Source: Bradyrhizobium retamae
Lineage (GTDB): Bacteria > Pseudomonadota > Alphaproteobacteria > Rhizobiales > Xanthobacteraceae
NCBI RefSeq assembly: GCF_001440415.1
Contig: NZ_LLYA01000181.1
Span: 124,001 to 188,000 of the forward strand
DNA: 64,000 nucleotides
Reading direction: 5' to 3'
Of the stretch, positions 19,017 to 26,506 are shown piece after piece; the first letter of the stretch is position 1; every line of letters starts with the position of its first letter. The notes below the pieces were generated by a model. The model did not search any database. It was not told where the DNA came from and saw only the letters and a program-made list of their open reading frames with translations. A program made the position numbers and the translations under genes.

Positions 19017-19477
19017 ATGCGAATGCCGACCCAGACTTCGCTCCGATCGCCACACGCATTCGCGACAACGTCGGCCTCCAGGGCTTCATGACCCATGTCG
19101 GGGCCGAATTGTCCGAGCTGACGCGCGGCACCTGCACGCTTGCGGTCGACCGCCGACCCGAGTTGTTGCAGCAGCACGGCCTGTTCCATGGCGGCGTTAC
19201 GGCCTTCCTGGTCGACAACGCCACCACGATCGCGGCCGCGACATCGCGCGGGCAACCGGCGCTGACGGCGGAATACAAACTGAATCTGCTGTCGCCGGCG
19301 ATCGGCGATCGGTTGATTTGTCGGGCGCGCGTGATCAAGCCCGGACGTCAGGTCGCCGTGGTTGCGGCCGACGTGTTTTGCGTAACCGATGGGGTCGAGA
19401 AGCATACCGCAACGGCGCTGGCCTCGATCGCAATGCTCGACGAGAAGACGGCCGCCAGAATCCCAAGCCCGGCCTGA
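19013..19477 (+). CDS. PaaI-family hotdog thioesterase
   Basis: This 154-residue hotdog-fold protein contains LFHGGVTAFLVDNATTIAA, the HGG(V/A)-x-D segment of PaaI/YdiI-type acyl-CoA thioesterases. In that family the Gly/Asn and Asp here polarise the thioester. Y-K-L-N-L-L-S-P-A follows, as is usual. It overlaps the TetR stop by 4 nt, so the regulator probably senses an acyl-CoA or aromatic-CoA substrate; that is inference. Confidence 0.9.
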   Translation: MNANADPDFAPIATRIRDNVGLQGFMTHVGAELSELTRGTCTLAVDRRPELLQQHGLFHGGVTAFLVDNATTIAAATSRGQPALTAEYKLNLLSPAIGDRLICRARVIKPGRQVAVVAADVFCVTDGVEKHTATALASIAMLDEKTAARIPSPA

Positions 19478-19491
19478 TCGGGGCCGGGCTT
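19465..19491. terminator. bidirectional hairpin between thioesterase and rplI
   Basis: A perfect 10-bp stem (AAGCCCGGCC / GGCCGGGCTT) with a 7-nt loop overlaps the thioesterase stop and precedes the end of convergent rplI. It suits termination from both sides. No long T-run is present. Confidence 0.55.
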
Positions 19492-19523
19492 GAAGGTCGT
19501 CAAAACGTTTGGAGCGAAGCGCG

Positions 19524-20123
19524 TTACTTCTCGGTCGCGGCCGGCGCCGGCGCGGCTTCCTCATGCTGGGCGTCCGGATCGAAGAACTCGCCGGCGGCGG
19601 CGATTGCCTCGGCGGCGGCATCCTGGTCTTCCTGGCGGGTCGAGATGTCTTCGCCGCGGTTGATGCGCTCGGCTTCATCGGCGCTGCGCGCGACCGTGAC
19701 GCTGACGCTGACTTCGACTTCCGGGTGCACGGCGATGTTGATCTCGTGCTTGCCGATGGTCTTGATCGGCGCGTCCAGCATGACCTGGCTGCGGCTGATG
19801 GTGACGCCATCGGCTTCGAACGAGGCAATGATATCGCGCACGCTCACCGATCCGAACAACTGTCCGGATTCCGACGCCTGGCGCAGCACGATCACGTTGC
19901 GGCCGTTGATCTTCTCCGCGACCTTCGTTGCTTCGCCCTTGGCCTTGAGGTTGTTGGCCTCGAGCTCGGCCTTCATGCCGTCGAACTTGGCGCGGTTGTC
20001 GGCGGTGGCGCGCAGTGCCTTGCCGCGCTTGAGCAGAAAGTTGCGGGCATACCCGTCCCTGACGCGGACGACTTCGCCCATCTGACCAAGCTTGGCGACG
20101 CGTTCCAGCAAGATGACTTCCAT
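19524..20123 (-). CDS. rplI: 50S ribosomal protein L9
   Basis: L9 binds 23S rRNA and bridges to the L1 stalk region. The 199-residue product starts MEVILLERVAKLGQMGEVV, the conserved L9 signature region. It has the long connecting helix and C-terminal domain (GSVSVRDI). A 40-residue acidic Glu/Ala-rich tail is longer than in enterobacteria and is usual in rhizobia. AAGGAG precedes the ATG. It lies downstream of the DUF2232 gene. Confidence 0.97.
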   Translation of the reverse strand: MEVILLERVAKLGQMGEVVRVRDGYARNFLLKRGKALRATADNRAKFDGMKAELEANNLKAKGEATKVAEKINGRNVIVLRQASESGQLFGSVSVRDIIASFEADGVTISRSQVMLDAPIKTIGKHEINIAVHPEVEVSVSVTVARSADEAERINRGEDISTRQEDQDAAAEAIAAAGEFFDPDAQHEEAAPAPAATEK

Positions 20124-20175
20124 TTTCGTTCTCCTTATTCGTGTTCGATCTCGGGTTTAGGTGAATGGTTGGATT

Positions 20176-21147
20176 TCAGGCTGTGGGCAAAGGCGGAGGC
20201 TTTCCGCCCAGATAACGTTGGCGCAATCCGAAAATTGCGTCCGTAAGACCCAAGGCGATCATCAGAGCGACCGTCCATGGCAACAGCACCAGCATCCCGT
20301 AGGTGCAACTCAGCACAAACGCGCGGCTCTTCAACGCCAGCGTGAGCGTGTGAACGGCGGCAAGGCCGACGAGCGCGTAAGCCATGAAGAGCGCGGCTGT
20401 CATGATCTGCGCCGCTATCGAAAACGCTCCACCGGCAAAGCAAAATGCCAGTGTCGCGCAGAGTGCTACGAGCGTCATCGGCGGCAACGCTGTGCTCTTC
20501 AAGTCTGGCCAGGGGCGGCGCAGCCGGCCCGACATCGCTGAAATCTTCGCGGCAAGCCAGAGGTTGAGCGTAAGCGTCGTCACGACGAGCATTGCCGACA
20601 AGCCGCGAAATATCGTTACAAGCGCGTCAGCCAACCGCTCGATGTCGCCAGACGATAACCCTTCACGGTCAGAAAGAACTTTCGTCAGCCCGCTTCGCAG
20701 GGCCGCAGCGATGGCATCGGCATCCTTGCCGAAGACCAGCCACGACGCGAAGGAGGACAGGATGGCAAAGCCGGCGATCCAAAGCAGGATCCGCCCGGTC
20801 GGATACCACTCGAGATTCTCTGCCTTAGGACTCGTGCTGTTGTCGGTTTCGACCGCAGCCGTTGGCCGTCCCAGCAACGCGAGATGGCCAAGCCACCAGG
20901 CCGGCAGCGCCACGGCAACCGCAAAGGCGAGGCAGAAGCGCAGACCGAAAATTGCACCGAAGGCGGAAGCCGCCGCGATGCCGCCGATGGTTGCGCTGAG
21001 TGGTCCCCAGCTGAGCGCCGTCACCATCAGCGGTAGCGGCGCCAGCAAAGAGAGCAGCAACGAGACCGGCGCGCCCGAGACGACCGAGACGAACATCAGC
21101 GCCGACGCGCAGCCGGCCGCAAGACCAATGAGGATAATCGCGATCAT
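20176..21147 (-). CDS. DUF2232 family integral membrane protein
   Basis: This 323-residue protein has about eight hydrophobic segments. It matches the DUF2232 (YybS-like) family often encoded between rpsR and rplI in alphaproteobacteria. Its function is unknown; related proteins resemble transporter S-components. GGGCGGGACAG precedes the ATG at 21147. Here it has lost direct contact with rpsR because a TRAP transporter cassette lies between them. Confidence 0.85.
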   Translation of the reverse strand: MIAIILIGLAAGCASALMFVSVVSGAPVSLLLSLLAPLPLMVTALSWGPLSATIGGIAAASAFGAIFGLRFCLAFAVAVALPAWWLGHLALLGRPTAAVETDNSTSPKAENLEWYPTGRILLWIAGFAILSSFASWLVFGKDADAIAAALRSGLTKVLSDREGLSSGDIERLADALVTIFRGLSAMLVVTTLTLNLWLAAKISAMSGRLRRPWPDLKSTALPPMTLVALCATLAFCFAGGAFSIAAQIMTAALFMAYALVGLAAVHTLTLALKSRAFVLSCTYGMLVLLPWTVALMIALGLTDAIFGLRQRYLGGKPPPLPTA

Positions 21148-21257
21148 AAGCTGTCCCGCCCCTTTCGAGCGGTTAGATAGAGGTCAGCAAAAACGCCGCC
21201 TTTACCAACTAGTTAGAGGTCCGAGGGCTTATCGGTACCTCGGTACCGAGCGCAGTT

Positions 21258-21305
21258 GGGCCCGCAAACGTTTACGGGCCCCGCCGGGGGCCGTGATTGG
21301 CGGCC
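21258..21305. other. palindromic segment between TRAP and DUF2232 genes
   Basis: A near-perfect 24-bp palindrome (21258-21281, arms GGGCCCG and CGGGCCC around AAACGTTT) is followed by GGCCG-7 nt-CGGCC-TTTT at 21290-21309. These could terminate transcripts or bind a regulator. Direct copies of CGGTACC lie just upstream near 21234-21248. Confidence 0.5.
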
Positions 21306-21406
21306 TTTTAGATCAGGAGCCTTACCCGATCAAGGGTGTTGGCCGAACCTGCCAGCACAAGTTCCCGGCGTTCCATGCCAGGGCGCGATGTGACGCCCCG
21401 CCTGGC

Positions 21407-21499
21407 TTAGGCGTAGATACGCAAAACACCGAAAGCCACGGTGCCGACGAGGAGGGCGGCTGCGATAAGCGTCAGTGCGGCGAACTGTGTGCGGGTCAC
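21407..21499 (-). CDS. putative 30-residue membrane peptide coupled to the TRAP permease
   Basis: A GTG start at 21499 overlaps the TGA stop of the TRAP permease (GTGA), and the frame ends at TAA 21407. The product starts MTRTQFAALTLIAAALLVG and ends VLRIYA: a short basic N-terminus and one hydrophobic helix. The 1-nt-offset stop/start overlap is typical of translational coupling. It might be a transporter accessory peptide. No homologue is known to me. Confidence 0.5.
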   Translation of the reverse strand: MTRTQFAALTLIAAALLVGTVAFGVLRIYA

Positions 21500-23382
21500 G
21501 TGCTGGTTTCCGGCGCTATCGTTGGTCGTGTCGTCCGTACCTTCTGCACCAACAAACCGATGGCGAGCAGGCCCAAGCCGATGACATCGGTGATGGCATT
21601 GGGGTCGATCAGCAGCATTGCGGCCACAAAGAAAAGCCCCCGCTCGAACCAGTTGGCGACGCGCAGGAAGTAGCCCTCGAGACTGGCTGCGAGCGCAATC
21701 ACGCCAATCGTGCCGGTCAGCACCGCACGAAGGATTTCGGGCCACGGTCCCTCGAACAGGAGTGCCGGGTTGTAGATGAAGAAAAACGGCACGATGAAGC
21801 CGGCGGCAGCGAACTTCATCGCCTGCACGCCCGAGGCCCACAAGCCGGCCCCGCCGATCGACGCCGCAGCATACACGGCCAGCGCCACGGGCGGCGTCAC
21901 GGCCGACAGGCAGGAGAAGTAGAACGCGAACATGTGCGCCGCCATGGGCTCCACACCGAGCTTCATGATCGCGGGCACGAGCAGCGCCGCCTGCATGATG
22001 TAGGCGGGAGTGGTCGGCATGCCCATGCCGAGAATGACGCCGGCGACCATCGTGATGAGCAGTGCAGGCAGCAGAGAGCCGTATGTGAAGTCGATGAGAA
22101 AAGCCGTGAACCGCAGCGCCAGCCCGGTTTGCAGCACGATTCCGATCACGATACCGGCGGACGCACAGGCCATCGCCACCGGCACGGTTTGCACCGCCCC
22201 GTCGCGCAAGCCCTCAAGGCACGCGCGCCAACCCAACGCCGTGGAAGGACGAAGCCACGAGATAGCGACCAGTGCGAAAGTGGCGATGATCGCGCCATAG
22301 GTCGGCGTGAAGCCGAATAGAAGCAGCGCCAGAAGCACGATGACCGGCAGGAACAGGTGCCCTTGGCGCAGCATGATGTGGCCCAGGACGGGTAATTCTT
22401 CGCGCGGCAAGCCCTTGAGCCCCGAGCGCACGGCGTTAAAATGGATCGCAGCAAACAGCGCCCCATAGTAGAAGAGCGCAGGTATCGCCGCCGCGATCAT
22501 CACCTGCGTGTAGCTGACGCCCTGAAACTCGGCCATCACGAACGCCGCCGCGCCCATGATCGGCGGCATGATCTGCCCGCCCGTGGAGGCGACCGCCTCG
22601 ATGGCGGCTGCCGCCTCCGGCTTGAAGCCGCTCTTCTTCATCATCGGAATGGTCAGCCAGCCGTCGACCATGACGTTGGCGACCGCGGAGCCGGAGATCG
22701 TGCCGAACAGGCTGGAGGAGACGACCGAAACCTTGCCGGGACCGCCGCGGGCGCCGCCGGCGATCGCGTTTGCGAAGTTCATGAAGAACTGACCTGCCCC
22801 GGATTTCTCGAGGAACGTGCCGAAGATGATGAAAAGAATGACGTAGGTCGCGGCCACCGTCATCGGCACCCCGAAAATGCCCTCCGTGGTGAAATAGGTC
22901 TGATCGATGGTGAGCTCGAGGCTGAGACCTCTATGGTAAAGCCAGCCATACAGCCAGGGGCCCGTGAACCCGTAGAGCAGGAAGACGATTGCCACGATCG
23001 GCAGCGAGGCGCCGATTGTGCGTCGCGTCGCCTCCAGAACCAGCAGGGTGGCGGTAATTCCAACCGCCATGTCCATTCGGGTGAGGGACTCGGCGGTGGG
23101 AAAACGGTTCACGATGTAGTCGTAGTTCGCGAACATGTAGCCAATGCACGCGAGCGAAAGACCTGCCAAAGCGAGATCCTCCCACGGCACGCGACCCAGT
23201 GTTGCGTTCTTGCTGCGAGGCCACAGCAGGAACGACAGCACCAGGCTGAAGGCCAGCGTTATGTAGAGCAGGGCCTGCTGATCGGGAGCGTATACCGTCA
23301 GTCGCGCGTAAACGTGGTACACGGACATTGCGACCGCAACCACTCCGACGACCAGGCCCGCGTAGCCGGAGAGTTTGCGCAC
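21496..23382 (-). CDS. TRAP transporter fused permease (4TM + 12TM subunits)
   Basis: This 628-residue protein fuses the small DctQ-like part (first about 150 residues) to the large DctM-like part, as is typical of TAXI-type TRAP systems. Many transmembrane helices are visible, with GMGMPTTPAYIM and GGQIMPPIMGAAAFVMAEF as conserved large-subunit segments. TRAP systems import organic acids using the ion gradient. It starts with GTG at 23382, 9 bp after the TAXI stop, with GAGG just upstream, so the two form an operon. The substrate is unknown. Confidence 0.93.
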   Translation of the reverse strand: MRKLSGYAGLVVGVVAVAMSVYHVYARLTVYAPDQQALLYITLAFSLVLSFLLWPRSKNATLGRVPWEDLALAGLSLACIGYMFANYDYIVNRFPTAESLTRMDMAVGITATLLVLEATRRTIGASLPIVAIVFLLYGFTGPWLYGWLYHRGLSLELTIDQTYFTTEGIFGVPMTVAATYVILFIIFGTFLEKSGAGQFFMNFANAIAGGARGGPGKVSVVSSSLFGTISGSAVANVMVDGWLTIPMMKKSGFKPEAAAAIEAVASTGGQIMPPIMGAAAFVMAEFQGVSYTQVMIAAAIPALFYYGALFAAIHFNAVRSGLKGLPREELPVLGHIMLRQGHLFLPVIVLLALLLFGFTPTYGAIIATFALVAISWLRPSTALGWRACLEGLRDGAVQTVPVAMACASAGIVIGIVLQTGLALRFTAFLIDFTYGSLLPALLITMVAGVILGMGMPTTPAYIMQAALLVPAIMKLGVEPMAAHMFAFYFSCLSAVTPPVALAVYAAASIGGAGLWASGVQAMKFAAAGFIVPFFFIYNPALLFEGPWPEILRAVLTGTIGVIALAASLEGYFLRVANWFERGLFFVAAMLLIDPNAITDVIGLGLLAIGLLVQKVRTTRPTIAPETST

Positions 23383-23391
23383 GGCACGCCT

Positions 23392-24381
23392 CTACTGCTT
23401 GAGCAATCCAGCTTCGCGGTAGTATTTCTCCGCGCCGGGGTGATACGGCATGCCCAGGCTCTCAGCCATGTCGGACGCCTTCACGCCCTTCATTTCGCTG
23501 GTGACGTTACCGAACTCGTCCCGCCCTTCGACAATGGCCTTGGTGATCTTGTAGATCACCTCGGGAGACGTGTTGGACGATGCAATCAGCACGGTCGGCG
23601 ACTGGAAGGTTTGAACAGCGTCGGTCACGCCCTGGTCCTTGTAGGTGCCGGCCTTGATGGTGTAGCGCACAAAGCCCGAATTGAGCTTGCGGAGTGCGGC
23701 GAACTCCTCGTCGCTGACCGGAAGCACGCGCAGCGGCATCGCCGAGCCAAGGTCCAGGACGAAGGATGCCGGCACCACGGTGAACCATCCGGCCGCCATC
23801 GCCTGCCGGTTCTTCACGGCCTCCGCATTGGACGACACCGGGCCGTAACTCTTCGCGCCCAAGTCGTTCAGCGTCATGCCGTTCACCTTGAGCAGGTACT
23901 CCCAGCCGGCCGCCAGGCTGGTGTTGCCACGTGCCGGCAGCGCCACTGGCTGGCCCTTCAGATCCTTGACGCTTTTGATGTCGCTGTTCGCGGGCACCAC
24001 CAACTGCCAGACGTTGGGATAGAAATTGGCCACGAACAGGCCCTTGTCGGTCGCCTTGCCGGCGAACTGACCTTCGCCCTTTTGCGCATCGGCCATGACG
24101 GTCGTCATCGACCAGCCGATATCGGCCTTGTCGTTGCGAATTTTCTCCATGTTGACGAGGGCGGCACCCGGCTCGACCTGCACGTTCAGCTCGGGATATC
24201 GCTTGTTCACTACCTGCGACGCTGCTGCCGCCATTGGTGTCCAACTGCCGCCCGTCGGGCCGGCGCTGAAGATGACATCGGTTTTCTGTTGAGCTTGTGC
24301 AGCGCCTGCTGCAGCCACGGTCAGTGTGAAAATAGCGGCCAAGCGTACGACTGGCCGCAGACCACGGATGTGGACGGACAT
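23392..24381 (-). CDS. TAXI family TRAP transporter solute-binding protein
   Basis: This 329-residue periplasmic receptor has a cleavable signal peptide (cleavage near AQAQQ). FSAGPTGGSWTPMAAAA near the mature N-terminus is the TAXI ligand-loop motif. The family binds glutamate-like or other carboxylates. The ATG at 24381 has GGGAG 8 nt upstream; a GTG at 24390 is too close to that site. It is the first gene of the TRAP operon. Confidence 0.93.
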   Translation of the reverse strand: MSVHIRGLRPVVRLAAIFTLTVAAAGAAQAQQKTDVIFSAGPTGGSWTPMAAAASQVVNKRYPELNVQVEPGAALVNMEKIRNDKADIGWSMTTVMADAQKGEGQFAGKATDKGLFVANFYPNVWQLVVPANSDIKSVKDLKGQPVALPARGNTSLAAGWEYLLKVNGMTLNDLGAKSYGPVSSNAEAVKNRQAMAAGWFTVVPASFVLDLGSAMPLRVLPVSDEEFAALRKLNSGFVRYTIKAGTYKDQGVTDAVQTFQSPTVLIASSNTSPEVIYKITKAIVEGRDEFGNVTSEMKGVKASDMAESLGMPYHPGAEKYYREAGLLKQ

Positions 24382-24744
24382 CGTTTGCACTCCCTTTGGC
24401 GATTGCGCTCGTTGGCGCCGCTTATTGGGGCTCGTGTTCGCACGTGATCGGCGGCAACTTCGACACCCGTAGCACGCGGGAATTTGGCATCCGCTCTGCT
24501 GTCGGCAGCGTACGTGCCCGCCGCAGCGATTGTCAACGAGGTGTGCTTCCGGCTACCGCACCGCGGCTGGCGGAGCGCGGGCATTCAGACCCGACGCCAC
24601 AGCCGGCGTAGGATGCACTGCAAGACGAGGAAAATTTACGAGTTTGACGAGCGGTCGGAGGTCGCTTCGACCAACCATCGGCGGTCGGACCGCCTGGAAA
24701 TGCAGAGCCGCGACCGGCGGCGCGGACGCCGCCGGTCGAAGATA
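24382..24744. other. gap between rpsR and the TRAP operon
   Basis: About 360 bp without a credible gene. It must hold the TRAP operon promoter, but no clear -35/-10 pair was found. The hairpin at 24711-24738 lies at its rpsR-proximal end. Confidence 0.5.
24711..24738 (-). terminator. strong hairpin just after rpsR
   Basis: A perfect 12-bp GC-rich stem (CGACCGGCGGCG / CGCCGCCGGTCG) with a 4-nt loop starts 7 bp past the rpsR stop. It is likely to end or attenuate the rpsF-rpsR transcript before the TRAP operon. No T-run follows it on the minus strand. Confidence 0.6.
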
Positions 24745-24984
24745 TTAGCGTATGACGTAGGGCAGCAGGCCGAGGAAACGCGAGCGCTTGATGGCGCGGG
24801 CGAGCTCACGCTGCTTCTTGGCGGAGACGGCGGTGATGCGGCTCGGCACGATCTTGCCGCGCTCGGAGACGTAACGCATCAACAGCTTGGAATCCTTGTA
24901 GTCGATCTTCGGCGCATTTGGACCCGTGAACGGGCAGGTCTTGCGGCGACGGAAAAACGGACGGCGTGCACCAGCTTCAGCCAT
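24745..24984 (-). CDS. rpsR: 30S ribosomal protein S18
   Basis: This 79-residue protein contains PFFRRRKTCPF and the conserved DYKD and G-K-I-V-P-S-R-I-T segments of S18, which pairs with S6 on the 30S platform. The single Cys in KTCPF is a relic of the zinc-type. It starts 5 bp after rpsF, whose end GAGGAGTAA supplies the ribosome site. Confidence 0.97.
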   Translation of the reverse strand: MAEAGARRPFFRRRKTCPFTGPNAPKIDYKDSKLLMRYVSERGKIVPSRITAVSAKKQRELARAIKRSRFLGLLPYVIR

Positions 24985-24989
24985 AATTC

Positions 24990-25460
24990 TTACTCCTCTA
25001 CCGCTGCAGCTTCGTCTTCACGCGGACGGCGCGGGCCACGGTCGCCGCGGAAGCCACCGCCTTCACGATCGCCACGGAAGCCGCCTTCGCGGTCGCCGCG
25101 GAAACCGCCGCCGCGATCGTCGCGCTCGCGGTCACGATCGGCCTTGCGCATCATCGCCGAGGGACCTTCCTCGTGCTCTTCGACGCGGACGGTGAGATAG
25201 CGGATGACGTCTTCAGAGATCCGCTCCTGCCGCTCGATCTCGGTGACCGCGGCAGACGGCGCATCGATGTTCATCAGCACGAAATGTGCTTTGCGATTCT
25301 TGTTCATGCGATAGGTGAGGGAGCGTACGCCCCAGTTCTCGGTCTTGGTGACCTTGCCGCCGAGCCCTTCGACGATGCCCGTCATCTGGGTGGTCAGCTC
25401 TTCGACCTGCTGGGTGCTCGCATCCTGGCGCGCGAGAAAAACATGCTCGTAAAGAGGCAT
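24990..25460 (-). CDS. rpsF: 30S ribosomal protein S6 with Arg/Gly/Asp-rich tail
   Basis: This 156-residue protein has the S6 fold in residues 1-95 (MPLYEHVFLARQD, IDAPSAAVTEIER). A C-terminal tail of about 55 residues repeats G-G-F-R-G-D-R-E. The tail encodes an RGG-like, charged disordered region; extended S6 tails are common in rhizobia. AAAGGA precedes the ATG. It is the first gene of the rpsF-rpsR unit. Confidence 0.97.
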   Translation of the reverse strand: MPLYEHVFLARQDASTQQVEELTTQMTGIVEGLGGKVTKTENWGVRSLTYRMNKNRKAHFVLMNIDAPSAAVTEIERQERISEDVIRYLTVRVEEHEEGPSAMMRKADRDRERDDRGGGFRGDREGGFRGDREGGGFRGDRGPRRPREDEAAAVEE

Positions 25461-25656
25461 GGGTGTCCTTTCCTAGTGTTGGCGCGGTTCCCGGCGGCAA
25501 GCCCTTCGAGGCCTTCGGAAAGGACTCGGGGATAAGCTCAGAAGGCGGAAGCACGGGACGACGGGCCGACTGGCCCTGCCACATCAATAACGCCTGCAAA
25601 GGTGAGATTGCTGAGACCGTCCGTTCAGCTCCCGGCCGGGATCCACGGATGCGCGG

Positions 25657-25684
25657 TTTATAAGGATTTTCAGCGTGCTGGCAA
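25657..25684 (-). promoter_or_regulatory. likely housekeeping promoter of rpsF
   Basis: On the minus strand TTGCCA (25684-25679) and TATAAA (25662-25657) are separated by 16 nt, close to the sigma-70 consensus. They lie about 200 nt upstream of rpsF, implying a long leader that could carry ribosomal-protein feedback control. Confidence 0.55.
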
Positions 25685-25752
25685 GGCTTCTTGAGCAGGC
25701 CTGAAAGGGTCCTGGCGTCAGCACGCGCGGCGGTAGGCCCAATGGAGGATGG

Positions 25753-25781
25753 TTGACGTATTTGTTTGTATAGCATACAAA
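25753..25781 (+). promoter_or_regulatory. promoter overlapped by a TetR-type operator
   Basis: TTGACG (25753-25758) and ATACAA (25775-25780), spaced 16 nt, form a plausible promoter. The palindrome TTTGTAT-AGC-ATACAAA (25765-25781) covers the spacer and -10, ending 20 bp before the ATG of the TetR gene. A bound repressor would block RNA polymerase, so autoregulation is likely. Confidence 0.65.
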
Positions 25782-25801
25782 TAACGATCGGAGGGCAAGC
25801 G

Positions 25802-26506
25802 ATGGCTCCAAAGTCCGTCCAGACAGCGCCAAAAGCCAGCGATCCCAAGCACGCCGCCCGCGCCACGCGTACGGCCGGGCGCCAGATGCGGTCGCGGCTG
25901 CTCGATGGCGCCAGCCGGCTGTTCAAGGAGCGGGGCCTCGCCGGAGCGTCAATCTCGGACATCGCGGCGGCGGCCGACGCCTTTCCGAGTCAGATCACCT
26001 ACTACTTCCGCACCAAGGAAGCCCTGTTCGTCGAAGCTGCCTGCCGCGACATGCTGTACGTGGCGCGCGCGGCCGAGGAGGCCGCGTTGCAGGCCTGTAC
26101 GCCGCGCGACTACACGCGCGCGCTGGTCGAGACCGTCACGGCAACGGATTCGGTCGCCTTCTTTACCGAAGCCCTGACGCTCACCCGCCGCCGCCAGGAT
26201 CTCGCGCCGCTGGTCGAACGCACCATCGAGCGGCTGCACGGCGAGGGGATGCGCGCCTATGCCGGTCAGATTGAGCGGCACGGCTGGAAAAGCCTCCGCG
26301 ATCCCGACGCCAGCTCACGGCGATTCTGGGCGCTGGCCATCGGCGTGATGGTGGAGGGCTACGCCATGGGTCGTTCGGCCGAGGAATTGTGCAGCGAGAT
26401 GCTGCGCGTGCTGGGCGATCAGGCCACGACAACATCCGCGGCCGACAGCGCCAGGTTGCGCCTGGTTGGCGACAACGATGAACCCGACAGGGAGACATCA
26501 GCATGA
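25802..26506 (+). CDS. TetR/AcrR family regulator (desaturase-linked)
   Basis: This 234-residue protein has an N-terminal helix-turn-helix around residues 35-75 (S-I-S-D-I-A-A-A-A-D-A-F-P-S-Q-I-T-Y-Y-F). Its C-terminal domain resembles regulators found beside fatty-acid desaturases. GGAGGG lies 6 nt before the ATG at 25802. Its stop overlaps the next start (ATGA), so it probably controls that desaturase, perhaps in response to membrane fluidity or a fatty acyl ligand; this is inference. Confidence 0.9.
   Translation: MAPKSVQTAPKASDPKHAARATRTAGRQMRSRLLDGASRLFKERGLAGASISDIAAAADAFPSQITYYFRTKEALFVEAACRDMLYVARAAEEAALQACTPRDYTRALVETVTATDSVAFFTEALTLTRRRQDLAPLVERTIERLHGEGMRAYAGQIERHGWKSLRDPDASSRRFWALAIGVMVEGYAMGRSAEELCSEMLRVLGDQATTTSAADSARLRLVGDNDEPDRETSA

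Noticed and set aside
22441..24447. Long plus-strand frame of over 660 codons across the TRAP genes
   Set aside because: It is antisense to the TAXI receptor and permease, which have clear motifs, and its product is His/Arg/Gln-rich without any domain. GC-rich codon bias produces such shadows.
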